Positions 7,269 to 15,793 are shown, counted from the stretch's first letter. The stretch is 64,000 nucleotides of DNA from Bisbaumannia sp015645095 (GCA_036871055.1 CP141893.1:3658001-3722000); one strand, 5' to 3'. Numbers and translations are program-made. Notes: generated by a model not told the origin, from the sequence alone.

Positions 7269-7432
7269 CCGGCGACTCGGCCTACCGCCTCGGGCGGCCC
7301 TCCGGAACCAACACCATGTCGGCGAGCTGACCCGCGCCCAGCTGGATCGCTGGCTGCGCTAGGCCTCCCCTGCCTCCTGGCCGGCCACTTCGGCAGCATC
7401 CGGCCTACAGCCTCGGGTGACTTTCCGGTACC
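7215..7432 (+). repeat. Duplicated 3' end of the TlpA-like gene
   Basis: 7215-7268 (last 17 codons plus stop) recurs at 7309-7362, 94 bp downstream. The 54-bp copies differ at four bases, and every difference is synonymous in the TlpA reading frame (CTC/CTG, TTG/CTG, CTA/CTG, TAA/TAG). The following sequence is also similar: cggcctaccgcctcggg (near 7279) resembles cggcctacagcctcggg (near 7401). This looks like the relic of a second, homologous gene end rather than a simple recent duplication. Confidence 0.85.
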
Positions 7433-7513
7433 ATACCGCGCCCCGCCGCCCCCTCCGCGAGAGCCGGGCGGCGATGAGCCATTGGCAGCACCCTGTTGAT
7501 CATCCGAGGCATC

Positions 7514-10447
7514 ATGAGCGAATTCTCTCCCGGTCAGCGCTGGATCAGCGACGGCGAAGCCGAGCTGGGCCTGGGCACCGTCCTGAACTGCGATTTCCGC
7601 ACCGTCACCGTGCTGTTCAGCGCCAGCCAGGAAACCCGAACCTACAGCGTGCGCCAGGCGCCCCTGACCCGCGTGGTCTTCGGCAGCGGCGACCGTATCC
7701 AGGCCGCCGAGGGCTGGTTCCTCACCGTCGACGACAGCAAGGAAGCGGGCGGCTTGATCATCTATATCGGCGAGGATGACGACGGCGAGCTGCGCGAGCT
7801 GCCCGAGGTGCGCCTGGCCGACACCATGCAGTTCAACCAGGCCCGGGATCGCCTGCTGACCGGCCAGGTGGACCGCAACGACTGGTTCGATCTGCGCTTT
7901 CGCACCCTGCACCACCATGCCCGCATCGAGCAGCACCCGGCCCTGGGCCTGGCGGGCCCCAAGATCGACCTGATCCCCCACCAGCTGTATATCGCCGAGG
8001 AGGTGGCTGGACGCCATGCGCCGCGGGTGCTGCTGGCCGACGAGGTCGGCCTGGGCAAGACCATCGAGGCGGGCCTGATCCTGCACCGCCTGCTGCTCAG
8101 CGGCCGCGCCGAGCGCGCCCTGATCCTGGTGCCGGACAGCCTGACCCACCAGTGGCTGGTGGAGCTGCTGCGTCGCTTCGCCCTCAGGGTGACCCTGCTC
8201 GACGAGCACCAGAGCCTGGCCCACGGCGACGCCAACCCCTTCGACAGCGGCCAGCTGGTGCTGGCCAGCCAGCAGTGGCTGTTCGCCAACCCCCACCGCC
8301 AGGCCCAGGCCGAGGCCTGCGACTGGGACCTGTTGATCGTCGACGAGGCCCATCACCTGGACTGGTCGCCGGAGCAGAGCGGCCCCGGCTACGCCTGCGT
8401 GGAGCGCCTGGCCGGCGCCATCGACGGGGTGCTGCTGCTCACCGCCACCCCGGAGCAGATGGGCGTGGCCAGCCACTTCGCCCGGCTGCGCCTGCTCGAC
8501 CCGGAGCGCTACCAGAGCCTGGAGCGCTTCCAGGCCGAGGAGCAGGGCTATGTGGCGGTGGCCGAGGCGATCGACGCCCTGGAGCTGGAGACGCTCGACG
8601 CCCAGGCCCGGGACCGCCTCGGCGCCGTGGTGGATGACGCCGACAGCCAGGCCCTGGTGGCGCTGCTGGCCAACCCGGAGAGCGACGCCGACCAGCGCGC
8701 CCGGGCCCGGGCCCAGCTGCGCGAGCAGCTGCTCGATCGCCACGGCACCGGCCGGGTGATGTTCCGCAACAGCCGGCGCCACGTGGGCGGCTTCCCGGAA
8801 CGGCGCCTGACCGTTACCCCCCTGGAGGCGCCCAGCGCCTACCGCCGAGTGCTGCGCAAGCTCGACCGGGACGAGGACTACCTGGACGAGCTGCTGATCG
8901 AGACCGGTCTCGATCACCCGGAGGTGCTGCTCTACCTGGACATCATGTACCAGGCCCTGGCGGACGATCCGCTGAATGCCGAGCCCTGGTGGCAGTTCGA
9001 CCCCCGGGTCACCTGGCTGCTGGAGTACCTGGTGGAGCACGGCGACGACAAGGTGCTGGTGATCGCCCACGACAAGGCCACCGCCCAGGGGCTGGCCGAG
9101 GGCCTGCGGGTGCTGGGCGGGGTGCATGCCCCGGTGTTCCACGAGGACCTCTCCCTGGTGGAGCGGGACCGGGCCGCGGCGGCCTTCGCCGACGCCGAGG
9201 AGGGCTGCCAGGTGCTGGTCTGCTCGGAGATCGGCTCCGAGGGGCGCAACTTCCAGTTCTGCCATCACCTGGTGATGTTCGACCTGCCCCAGCACCCGGA
9301 TCAGCTGGAGCAGCGCATCGGTCGCCTCGATCGCATCGGCCAGCGCCACCCTATCGAGATCCAGGTGCCGGTGTTCGCCGGCAGCCCCGGCGAGCGGCTG
9401 CTGCGCTGGTACCGGGAGGGCATGGACGCCTTCGGCGCGCCCCACGGCATCGGCAATGACCTCTTCGCCGCCTTCGGCGATGCCCTGGACGACGCCCTGC
9501 TCGACGACGAGAGTCTGGAGGAGGTGATCGCGGAGACCCGGGCGCTGTTCGAGAGCCGCCTGGCCGAGCGTGACGCCGGCCGCAATCGCCTGCTGGAGCT
9601 CAACGCCTGCCGCCCGGGCCGGGCCGAGGCCACCGCCGCGGCCATCGGCGAACTGGACGCGGACAAGGCCCTGCCCCGCTACCTGGATCAGGCGCTGGAC
9701 ATCTTCGGCGTCGATAGCCAGGAGCTGGGCGGCAAGATCCTGCACCTGCGCGCCGGCCCGCAGATGCTCGATGGCCTGCCGGGGCTGGTCAAGGGCGAGG
9801 AGGGCTTCTCGGCGACCCTGGATCGGGGCGTGGCCCTGGCCCGGGACGATGTCCAGCGCCTCTCCTGGGAGCACCCCCTGCTGCGCGAGATGATGGGGCG
9901 CATCCTCGACGGCGCCATGGGCAACACCGCCCTGGCCCTGCTCAAGCATCCGGCGATTCCCGCCGGCCGGGTGATGGCGGAGCTGGTCTTCCGCACCCAC
10001 TGCCCGGCCCCCAGGAAACTGCATCTCAACCGCTTCCTGCCGGCCACGGCGGTGCGGGTACTGCTCGACGAGTCCGGCGCCAACCTCAGCGACAAGGTCT
10101 CCTTCACCGGCCTGGCCAAGAACCTGCAGAAGGTCAAGAAGGCGATGGCCCGTGACCTGATCAAGAGCCGCCACGAGCAGCTGCGCGAGCTGCTCGACAA
10201 GGGCGAGGCGGAGGCGGAGCGCGAGCTGCCCTCCATCGTCGAGGCCGCCCAGCAGCGCATGCGCGAGAGTCTCGACGGCGAGCTGGCCCGCCTCAGCGCC
10301 CTGGCCCGGCATAACCCGGCGGTGCGCGAGGACGAGATCCAGGCCCTGCGCGACGAACGCGCCGCCCTGGACGCCGCCATCGAGGGCACCCGGCTGCGCC
10401 TGGACGCGGTGCGGGTGATCGTCACCATCGATAACGAAAGCCGCTAG
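7514..10447 (+). CDS. rapA: RNA polymerase-associated ATPase RapA
   Basis: 977 residues (E. coli 968). This SWI2/SNF2 ATPase binds core RNA polymerase and recycles it after termination. ATG 7514 gives MSEFSPGQRWISDGEAELGL, matching the family N-terminus; the frame stays open six codons further 5'. Tandem Tudor-like domains fill about residues 1-110. The helicase has Walker A LLADEVGLGKTIEAG (173-187) and DEAH at 277-280. The C-terminal helicase lobe includes the QRIGRLDRIGQ motif, followed by the RapA-specific region. It is monocistronic and converges on the yfcH-like gene. Confidence 0.97.
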   Translation: MSEFSPGQRWISDGEAELGLGTVLNCDFRTVTVLFSASQETRTYSVRQAPLTRVVFGSGDRIQAAEGWFLTVDDSKEAGGLIIYIGEDDDGELRELPEVRLADTMQFNQARDRLLTGQVDRNDWFDLRFRTLHHHARIEQHPALGLAGPKIDLIPHQLYIAEEVAGRHAPRVLLADEVGLGKTIEAGLILHRLLLSGRAERALILVPDSLTHQWLVELLRRFALRVTLLDEHQSLAHGDANPFDSGQLVLASQQWLFANPHRQAQAEACDWDLLIVDEAHHLDWSPEQSGPGYACVERLAGAIDGVLLLTATPEQMGVASHFARLRLLDPERYQSLERFQAEEQGYVAVAEAIDALELETLDAQARDRLGAVVDDADSQALVALLANPESDADQRARARAQLREQLLDRHGTGRVMFRNSRRHVGGFPERRLTVTPLEAPSAYRRVLRKLDRDEDYLDELLIETGLDHPEVLLYLDIMYQALADDPLNAEPWWQFDPRVTWLLEYLVEHGDDKVLVIAHDKATAQGLAEGLRVLGGVHAPVFHEDLSLVERDRAAAAFADAEEGCQVLVCSEIGSEGRNFQFCHHLVMFDLPQHPDQLEQRIGRLDRIGQRHPIEIQVPVFAGSPGERLLRWYREGMDAFGAPHGIGNDLFAAFGDALDDALLDDESLEEVIAETRALFESRLAERDAGRNRLLELNACRPGRAEATAAAIGELDADKALPRYLDQALDIFGVDSQELGGKILHLRAGPQMLDGLPGLVKGEEGFSATLDRGVALARDDVQRLSWEHPLLREMMGRILDGAMGNTALALLKHPAIPAGRVMAELVFRTHCPAPRKLHLNRFLPATAVRVLLDESGANLSDKVSFTGLAKNLQKVKKAMARDLIKSRHEQLRELLDKGEAEAERELPSIVEAAQQRMRESLDGELARLSALARHNPAVREDEIQALRDERAALDAAIEGTRLRLDAVRVIVTIDNESR

Positions 10448-10464
10448 GGCGAACCCGAGAGACC

Positions 10465-10500
10465 ACAACGCCGCGCCCCGGGATCGGGGCGCAGCGTTGT
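10465..10500. terminator. Bidirectional hairpin between rapA and yfcH-like gene
   Basis: Two 15-base arms, acaacgccgcgcccc (10465-10479) and ggggcgcagcgttgt (10486-10500), with one mismatch that becomes a U-G pair in the leftward transcript. There is no T-run. The position between convergent stops suits a shared terminator. Confidence 0.65.
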
Positions 10501-10518
10501 CGTAATGGGCCCCCGGTC

Positions 10519-11421
10519 CTAGCCGAGAATCTCCGCCAGGGCCTGCTCCAGGGCCGGGTACTCGAAGGTGAAACCGGCCGCCTCGAGGCGGTCGGGGCGC
10601 ATGTCCGCCCCGGTCAGCAGGAGGTCGGCCATCTCCCCCAGCGCCAGCTTGAGCACGAACGCCGGTGCCGGGAAGATCGCCGGGCGCTTCAGCTGCCGCG
10701 CCAGGGCCCGGGTGAAATCGGCGTTGCGCACCGGGGTCGGGGCGCTGCCGTTGAAGGGGCCGTTCAAGTCTTCCCGAGTCAGCAGGAACTCGATGGCCCG
10801 CACCAGGTCGAGGCGATGAATCCACGGCATGAACTGCCGGCCGTCACCGAAGCGCCCCCCCAGCCCCAACTTGAAGGGCGGCAGCATCTTGGCCAGGCTG
10901 CCCCCGTCGCGGTCCAGCACCAGGCCGGTGCGCAGCAGGGCCACCCGCACCCCCAGAGGCTCCGCCTCCCGGGCCGCTGCCTCCCACTGGCGACACAGCC
11001 GGTGGGCGAACTCGTCGTGGGGCGACGTCTGCTCGTCGACCCGGGTATCGCCCTGGTCGCCGTAGAAGCCCATGGCCGAGCCGGAGACCAGCACCCGGGG
11101 GGCGGCCTGCTGCTCCGCCAGCCGTTGGCAGAGCGCCACCAGGTCCCGGGTGATCGTCAGACGGGAATCGACGAGGCGGGCCTTCTGTGCCTCGCTCCAG
11201 CGCTTGCCGGCGATGGACTCCCCGGCCAGGTTGATCAGCGCTTCGGGGCGGGCCGGCTCGGCCTCGGCCACCCGCGCTATCACCTGTACCTCGGCCGGCA
11301 GCACCCGGCGTGCCGCCTGGGGGTCCCGCGACACCACCCATAGGTCGTGCCCCGCCTCGACCAGACGCCGACACAACAGGCGGCCGACGAAACCGCTACC
11401 CCCGGTGATCAGAATGCGCAT
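10519..11421 (-). CDS. NAD(P)-dependent epimerase, YfcH/TIGR01777 family
   Basis: 300 residues. ATG 11421 is chosen because MRILITGGSGFVGRLLCRRL is the canonical Rossmann start; the frame is open 28 codons further upstream without a better site. It contains LINLAGESIAGKRWSE and a C-terminal DUF1731-type region (MRPDRLEAAGFTFEYPALEQ). The family is an atypical SDR epimerase of uncertain substrate (E. coli YfcH, plant SulA-like). It is divergent from the renalase-like gene across a 106-bp operator-bearing region, which ties it to the putative light-response cluster. Confidence 0.85.
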   Translation of the reverse strand: MRILITGGSGFVGRLLCRRLVEAGHDLWVVSRDPQAARRVLPAEVQVIARVAEAEPARPEALINLAGESIAGKRWSEAQKARLVDSRLTITRDLVALCQRLAEQQAAPRVLVSGSAMGFYGDQGDTRVDEQTSPHDEFAHRLCRQWEAAAREAEPLGVRVALLRTGLVLDRDGGSLAKMLPPFKLGLGGRFGDGRQFMPWIHRLDLVRAIEFLLTREDLNGPFNGSAPTPVRNADFTRALARQLKRPAIFPAPAFVLKLALGEMADLLLTGADMRPDRLEAAGFTFEYPALEQALAEILG

Positions 11422-11448
11422 GCCACTACTCCCTGAGCCGAAACAAGT

Positions 11449-11465
11449 TATACAATGATTGTACG
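11449..11465. promoter_or_regulatory. Operator-like 11-bp direct repeat in divergent promoter
   Basis: TATACA (11449-11454) and TGTACG (11460-11465) are T(A/G)TAC(A/G) half-sites exactly 11 bp apart. They are overlapped by the dyad tacaat-g-attgta (11451-11463). From memory, CarH/LitR-type MerR regulators bind repeated TGTACA-like half-sites, and structural work on CarH describes an 11-bp phasing. The site sits between the yfcH-like and renalase-like genes, about 1.45 kb from the MerR gene. Binding is inferred. Confidence 0.5.
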
Positions 11466-11527
11466 GTTTTGTTAGTCTAGCCGATATGGCCACGCTGCCA
11501 CCCATTCACTGCCGCCGGAAACGCGCC

Positions 11528-12529
11528 ATGTCCTCCATCGCCATTATCGGTGCCGGTCTCGCCGGCCTCGCCTGCGCCAGGGCCCTGAGGGAGAGAAAGT
11601 TCGACGTCACCCTGTTCGAGAAGGCCCGAGGCCCTGGCGGACGCCTGAGCAGCCGTCGCCTGCCCGAGGCCGTCGTCGATATCGGTGCCCAGTACTTCAC
11701 CGCCCGTCACGCCGACTTTCGTCAGGCAGTGCATGACTGGCAGGCCTCGGGGCTGGTGGCCCCCTGGCCCGAGGCGCTGTGGACGCAAGAGGGGCAGGAC
11801 GCTGCCCCGGGGGCGGACGGCATGCCGCGCTACTGTGCGGCACCACGCATGAGCGCCCTGAGTCGTCACCTGGCCGAGGGGCTGAGGATCCACGCCCAGA
11901 CCCGCATCCAGGCCCTGCACCACGACGGCCAGTCCTGGTGGCTGGAGAGCGATGGCGGCGAGCGCTTCGGCCCCTTCGTCGCGGTGGCGATCAGCGCCCC
12001 GCCTCCCCAGGCCCAGGTCCTGGTGGCGGGCCACGATGCCGAGCTGGCCCGGGCCTGCGGCGAGATCGAACAGCATGCCTGCTGGGCCGCCTATGCCCTG
12101 CTCGATTCACCGCTGCCGGTGGCCTGGCAGGCGCTGCGGGTCGAGCGGGGACCGCTGGCCTTCGTCGCCCGCAACCCGACCAAGCCGGGCCGCGAGCCCC
12201 AGGGCGAGAGCCTGACCCTCCATGCCACCCCGGCCTGGAGCCGCGCCCACCTGGACGCGTCTCCCGAGGCGGCCGCCACCGCCCTCTTCGATGCCCTGGC
12301 GGCTATACTCCCCGCCTCGGCCCGGCCCGAGACCCCGCGCCTGCTCGACGCCCACCGCTGGCGCTACGCCCGCCCCGCGCGCGCCGCCGAAGGCCCTGGC
12401 TTCCGCCTGCGCCAGGATGGCCTGGCCCTGTGTGGCGATGGCTGGGCGGGAGGCCGGGTGGAAGATGCCTGGCGCTCCGGCCACCATCTGGGCCGGGCCC
12501 TGGCCGAATTACGGCTCCCCCTTCGCTGA
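11528..12529 (+). CDS. Renalase-like NAD(P)/FAD-dependent oxidoreductase
   Basis: 333 residues from ATG 11528. The FAD-binding motif GAGLAGLACARAL lies at 8-20, followed by FEKARGPGGRLSSRR (30-44), the second dinucleotide motif typical of the renalase/amine oxidase-like group (COG3380). The C-terminus has the FAD-contacting GDGWAGGRVEDAWRSG. The natural substrate of the bacterial members is poorly defined; dihydronicotinamide isomers are known for some renalases. It leads a rightward run into cbiX, merR and photolyase, with GGAGG of cbiX just after its stop. Confidence 0.85.
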   Translation: MSSIAIIGAGLAGLACARALRERKFDVTLFEKARGPGGRLSSRRLPEAVVDIGAQYFTARHADFRQAVHDWQASGLVAPWPEALWTQEGQDAAPGADGMPRYCAAPRMSALSRHLAEGLRIHAQTRIQALHHDGQSWWLESDGGERFGPFVAVAISAPPPQAQVLVAGHDAELARACGEIEQHACWAAYALLDSPLPVAWQALRVERGPLAFVARNPTKPGREPQGESLTLHATPAWSRAHLDASPEAAATALFDALAAILPASARPETPRLLDAHRWRYARPARAAEGPGFRLRQDGLALCGDGWAGGRVEDAWRSGHHLGRALAELRLPLR

Positions 12530-12542
12530 TTGGAGGCACCCG

Positions 12543-12914
12543 ATGTCCCACGCCCTGATCCTGCTTGCCCACGGTTCCCGCGACCCGCGCTGGCAAGCCC
12601 CCTTCGCCGCCCTGGCCGAGACCCTCGGCCAGCGCCTGACCACGCCACTGCGCCTCGCCTATATGGAGCTCTGTGAGCCCTCCCTGGAGGCCAGTGTGGC
12701 CGAGCTGGCCGAGGCCGGCATGACCCGCATCGATATCCTGCCGCTGTTCTTCGCCGCCGGTCGACACCTGCGCGAGGACGTGCCGGGCCAGGTAGCGGCG
12801 CTGGAGACACAGCATCCCGAGCTACGACTCTCGCTGCTGGCGCCGGTGGGCGAGCACCCCGCCTTCACCGAGGCCCTGACCACCATTATTCACGAGCGTG
12901 CGAGGTCGTCATGA
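12543..12914 (+). CDS. Short CbiX/SirB-type chelatase
   Basis: 123 residues, the size of the single-domain CbiX(S) enzymes. MSHALILLAHGSRDP carries His10 and FFAAGRHLREDVP carries His75, the two conserved metal-binding histidines of sirohydrochlorin cobalto/ferrochelatases. GGAGG lies 6 bp before ATG. It overlaps the MerR gene by ATGA, so the pair is translationally coupled. It could insert Co or Fe into sirohydrochlorin for cobalamin or siroheme; the coupling to a CarH/LitR-like regulator hints at a tetrapyrrole link, although that regulator lacks cobalamin ligands. Confidence 0.8.
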   Translation: MSHALILLAHGSRDPRWQAPFAALAETLGQRLTTPLRLAYMELCEPSLEASVAELAEAGMTRIDILPLFFAAGRHLREDVPGQVAALETQHPELRLSLLAPVGEHPAFTEALTTIIHERARSS

Positions 12915-13816
12915 CGCTACAGGCCACTCACCCCAGCGACACCCCGCTCTACCCGATCCGCGAGGTCTCCCGCCTCACCGGCGTCAATGCCGTGACCCTG
13001 CGCGCCTGGGAACGCCGTTACGGGCTGATCCGCCCTCAGCGCACCCCCAAGGGACACCGCCTCTACACCCGCGAGGATATCGAGCGTATCGAGCGCATCC
13101 TGCAGTGGCTCAATCGTGGCGTGCCGGTCAGCCAGGTCACCGAGCTACTCGACCAGCCCGAGCGGGTCGAGGCGCCGGCCCCCGGCGCCGGCGACTGGCC
13201 CGAACAGCGCCAACAGATGGCCGCCGCCGTGGAGAGCCTCGACCTGGAGCGCCTGGAGGCGCTCTACCAGCAGGCCCTGGCCCTCTACCCCATGGCCACC
13301 TGCCTGGAAGAGCTGCTGACACCGGTGGTGGCGAGCCTGGAGGAGGGCTGGGAGGAGCAGCTGGGGGCCTGCCTGCAGCGGCGCACCCTGGAATCCTTCC
13401 TGCGCACTCGGGTCGGCACCCGCCTCTACCATGCCAACCGCGGCAATAACGGCCCCTGGCTGGTGATCAGCCACCTGCCGGAGGCCAAGGGACCGCTGTG
13501 GGACCTGCTCGCCGCCCTGGCCGCCAGCGATGCCGGCTACCGGGTGCACCTGCTCGACGGCCCCCTGCCCATCGGCGAGTGGCCCCTCGCCACCGAACGC
13601 CTCAAGGCGGTGGCCCTGGTGCTGTGCAGCGGCCAGGCGGAGCGCGCCGACCTGGTGCGCCGCCAGTTGCCGCGCCTGGCGGAGCAGCTCTCGGTGCCCC
13701 TGGGGCTCTGCGGTCCGGTGGCGCGCATTCGCGCCGCCGAGCTGGAGGCCACCCGGGTCGTCCTGTTGGGCGAGACACCCCAGGCCGCCATACAGGCGCT
13801 GGGCGAGCAACTCTAA
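12911..13816 (+). CDS. MerR-family regulator, CarH/LitR-like without B12 ligands
   Basis: 301 residues. The winged MerR HTH spans about 13-82 (YPIREVSRLTGVNAVTLRAW, then ERRYGLIRPQRTPKGHRLY). A helical bundle (100-170) and a Rossmann-like C-terminus follow, the layout of CarH/LitR photoreceptor-repressors. The two cobalamin signatures are missing: the E-x(3)-H helix position reads CLQRRTLESFLR (154-165) and the lower-ligand His loop reads PEAKGPLWDL (190-199). It therefore resembles the Pseudomonas putida PplR type, whose light input comes from partner LOV proteins. No LOV gene is visible here. It is coupled to cbiX and followed by photolyase. Confidence 0.85.
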   Translation: MTLQATHPSDTPLYPIREVSRLTGVNAVTLRAWERRYGLIRPQRTPKGHRLYTREDIERIERILQWLNRGVPVSQVTELLDQPERVEAPAPGAGDWPEQRQQMAAAVESLDLERLEALYQQALALYPMATCLEELLTPVVASLEEGWEEQLGACLQRRTLESFLRTRVGTRLYHANRGNNGPWLVISHLPEAKGPLWDLLAALAASDAGYRVHLLDGPLPIGEWPLATERLKAVALVLCSGQAERADLVRRQLPRLAEQLSVPLGLCGPVARIRAAELEATRVVLLGETPQAAIQALGEQL

Positions 13817-13846
13817 CTATGCGATGCCTGAAAACAAGGAGGTTGA

Positions 13847-15265
13847 ATGTCCGCCGCGCCCGTCCTGGTCTGGTTTCGCAACGACCTGCGCATCGACGAT
13901 CACCGCGCCCTGGCCGCGGCGGCCCGCCAGGGCCCCGTGGTGGGCATCTTCCTGCACTGCCCCGGGCAGTGGCGCGCCCATGGCCACGGCGCCAACCGCC
14001 TGGACTTCCTGCGCCGCGGGGTCAGCGCCCTGGCCGATGACCTGGGCGGCCTCAACATCCCCCTGCTGCAACGGGACATCGGCGATTTCACCGCCGCCCC
14101 CGACGCGCTGAGTGACATCGCCGCGACGCTCGGTGCCAGACAGCTGCACTTCAACCACGACTATCCGCTGGACGAGGCCGGCCGCGACCGCGCCGTCACC
14201 CGGACCCTGGAGGCCCGCGGCGTGGAGGTGACCGGCCACCATGACGGCGTGGCCTTCGCCCCCGGTGAGCTGCTGACCGGCCAAGGGGAGCCCTACAAGG
14301 TCTTCACCCCCTTCAGCCGCGCCTGGCACCGCCACCTGGACGCCGAACGACTGGCGCTCTCGCCCCGGCCCCGGGTGCAGGCGCCGCTGGCCATCGAGGG
14401 CGAGCCCCTGCCACCGCTCCCCGCCATGCCAGACGAGCCGGTGGTGGGCAGCCGCTGGCCCGCCGGCAGGCGGGCCGCCGAGGAGCGGCTCAGCCGCTTC
14501 CTGCGCTATCGCGGGCGCCACTACAAGACCCAGCGTGACTTCCCCGCGGTAGCCGGCACCAGCGAGCTCTCGCCCTACCTGGCCCTCGGCATGCTCTCCC
14601 ATCGCCAGTGCCTGCAGGCGGTATTGGCGGAGAACCATGGCCAACTGGCGGAGGGAGACGCGGGCCTGGCGACCTGGGTCAACGAGCTGGTATGGCGGGA
14701 GTTCTATCGGCATATCGTCGCGGCCTTCCCGGCGGTCTGCCGCCACCGTGCCTTCCAGCCGCATACCGAGGCGCTGGCCTGGCGGGACGACGAGCCAGCC
14801 TTCCAGGCCTGGTGCGAGGGACGCACCGGCTACCCCATCGTCGATGCCGCCATGCGCCAGTTGGTCACCCACGGCTGGATGCACAATCGACTGCGCATGA
14901 TCACCGCCATGTTCCTCAGCAAGCACCTGCTGATCGACTGGCGCCGCGGCGAGGCCTTCTTCATGCGCCACCTGGTGGATGGCGACTTCTGCGCCAACAA
15001 CGGCGGCTGGCAGTGGGCCGCCTCCACCGGCACCGATGCCGCGCCCTACTTCCGTATCTTCAACCCCACCACCCAGTCGAAGCGCTTCGACCCGGACGGC
15101 CAGTTTATCGCCGACCTTGTACCGGAGCTGTCCAAGGCCACCCCCAAGCAGCGCCACGACCCTTCCGAGGCGACACGCCGCACCCAGGGCTACCCCGCCC
15201 CCATCGTCGATCACAAGGCCGCCCGACAGCGCGCCCTGGATGCCTTCTCCGCCCTGCAGCGCTGA
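13847..15265 (+). CDS. phrB: Deoxyribodipyrimidine photolyase
   Basis: 472 residues, class I CPD photolyase/cryptochrome size. The N-terminal antenna domain starts VLVWFRNDLRIDDHRALAAA. The FAD-binding half has TGYPIVDAAMRQL, GWMHNRLRM and NGGWQWAASTGTDAAPYFRI. It splits cyclobutane pyrimidine dimers using blue light. The ribosome site AAGGAGG lies 6 bp before the ATG. It sits 30 bp after the MerR gene. phrB homologues are classic targets of LitR-type regulators, which supports the light-response reading of this cluster. Confidence 0.96.
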   Translation: MSAAPVLVWFRNDLRIDDHRALAAAARQGPVVGIFLHCPGQWRAHGHGANRLDFLRRGVSALADDLGGLNIPLLQRDIGDFTAAPDALSDIAATLGARQLHFNHDYPLDEAGRDRAVTRTLEARGVEVTGHHDGVAFAPGELLTGQGEPYKVFTPFSRAWHRHLDAERLALSPRPRVQAPLAIEGEPLPPLPAMPDEPVVGSRWPAGRRAAEERLSRFLRYRGRHYKTQRDFPAVAGTSELSPYLALGMLSHRQCLQAVLAENHGQLAEGDAGLATWVNELVWREFYRHIVAAFPAVCRHRAFQPHTEALAWRDDEPAFQAWCEGRTGYPIVDAAMRQLVTHGWMHNRLRMITAMFLSKHLLIDWRRGEAFFMRHLVDGDFCANNGGWQWAASTGTDAAPYFRIFNPTTQSKRFDPDGQFIADLVPELSKATPKQRHDPSEATRRTQGYPAPIVDHKAARQRALDAFSALQR

Positions 15266-15290
15266 CCTACCGTCGATCCCCGGAGGCCCG

Positions 15291-15731
15291 ATGAGCCCTG
15301 ACCCCAGCCTGGAGGCGTTCTGTGCCTTCTTCAACAAGCTAGACAAAAGCTATACAAAAAACCTCTACAGGGTTTACACTGAAGACGTGGTCTTCACCGA
15401 CCCGGTGCATCAGGTCGAGGGGCGCGAGGCGCTGGAAGCCTACTTTGCCAGCCTCTACGACAAGGTCATCGACTGCCGCTTCGACTTTCATGAGCGCCAG
15501 CGCCAGGGCAACAGCGCCTTCGTGACCTGGCTCATGACCCTGAAGCATCCGCGCCTGGCCGGTGGACGCCCCATTCGGGTCGAGGGGTGTTCGCACCTGA
15601 CCTTCAGCACCACCGACCCGGCGCGGGTCTGCCGACATCGCGACTACTTCGATGCCGGCGCCATGCTCTACGAGCATCTCCCGCTGCTGGGCCCCGGGGT
15701 GCGTTGGGTGAAACGCCGACTCGCCGACTGA
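15291..15731 (+). CDS. SnoaL-like (NTF2-fold) protein
   Basis: 146 residues, ATG preceded by CGGAGG. It contains YTEDVVFTDPVHQVEGREAL and FHERQRQGNSAFVTWLMT, typical of the nuclear-transport-factor-2/SnoaL fold found beside photolyase and SDR genes in light- or singlet-oxygen-responsive clusters. The catalytic role is unknown. Codons 14-31 (about 15330-15385) are strikingly AT-rich and use codons rare in the neighbouring genes (CTA, AAA, TAT, ACA, AGG, GTT, ACT), and they contain phased operator-like half-sites, annotated separately. Confidence 0.85.
   Translation: MSPDPSLEAFCAFFNKLDKSYTKNLYRVYTEDVVFTDPVHQVEGREALEAYFASLYDKVIDCRFDFHERQRQGNSAFVTWLMTLKHPRLAGGRPIRVEGCSHLTFSTTDPARVCRHRDYFDAGAMLYEHLPLLGPGVRWVKRRLAD
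15340..15378. promoter_or_regulatory. Operator-like phased half-sites inside SnoaL-like gene
   Basis: TAGACA (15340-15345), TATACA (15351-15356) and TTTACA (15373-15378) start at 11-bp multiples (0, 11, 33); a further TCTACA lies at 15364. They match the half-site type in the 11449-11465 divergent promoter and sit in an AT-rich island in GC-rich coding sequence. A site for the MerR regulator and/or an internal promoter for the downstream SDR-oxidase-DUF1365-Cfa genes is the inference. Confidence 0.45.
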
Positions 15732-15793
15732 ATCCACTCGCTGCCCGGTTGCGTATCAGCGAGTGACGCTGATCCGACGCAGGACGGGGAGCC

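Noticed and set aside
7265..10825. A leftward open frame of nearly 1200 codons opposite rapA
   Set aside because: Same artefact; rapA on the plus strand has full motif support, while the antisense translation is Gln/Gly/His-rich without domains.
12911..13816. Calling the MerR protein a cobalamin photoreceptor (CarH)
   Set aside because: The histidine and glutamate ligands of the B12 domain are not present where expected, so light sensing through adenosylcobalamin cannot be claimed.
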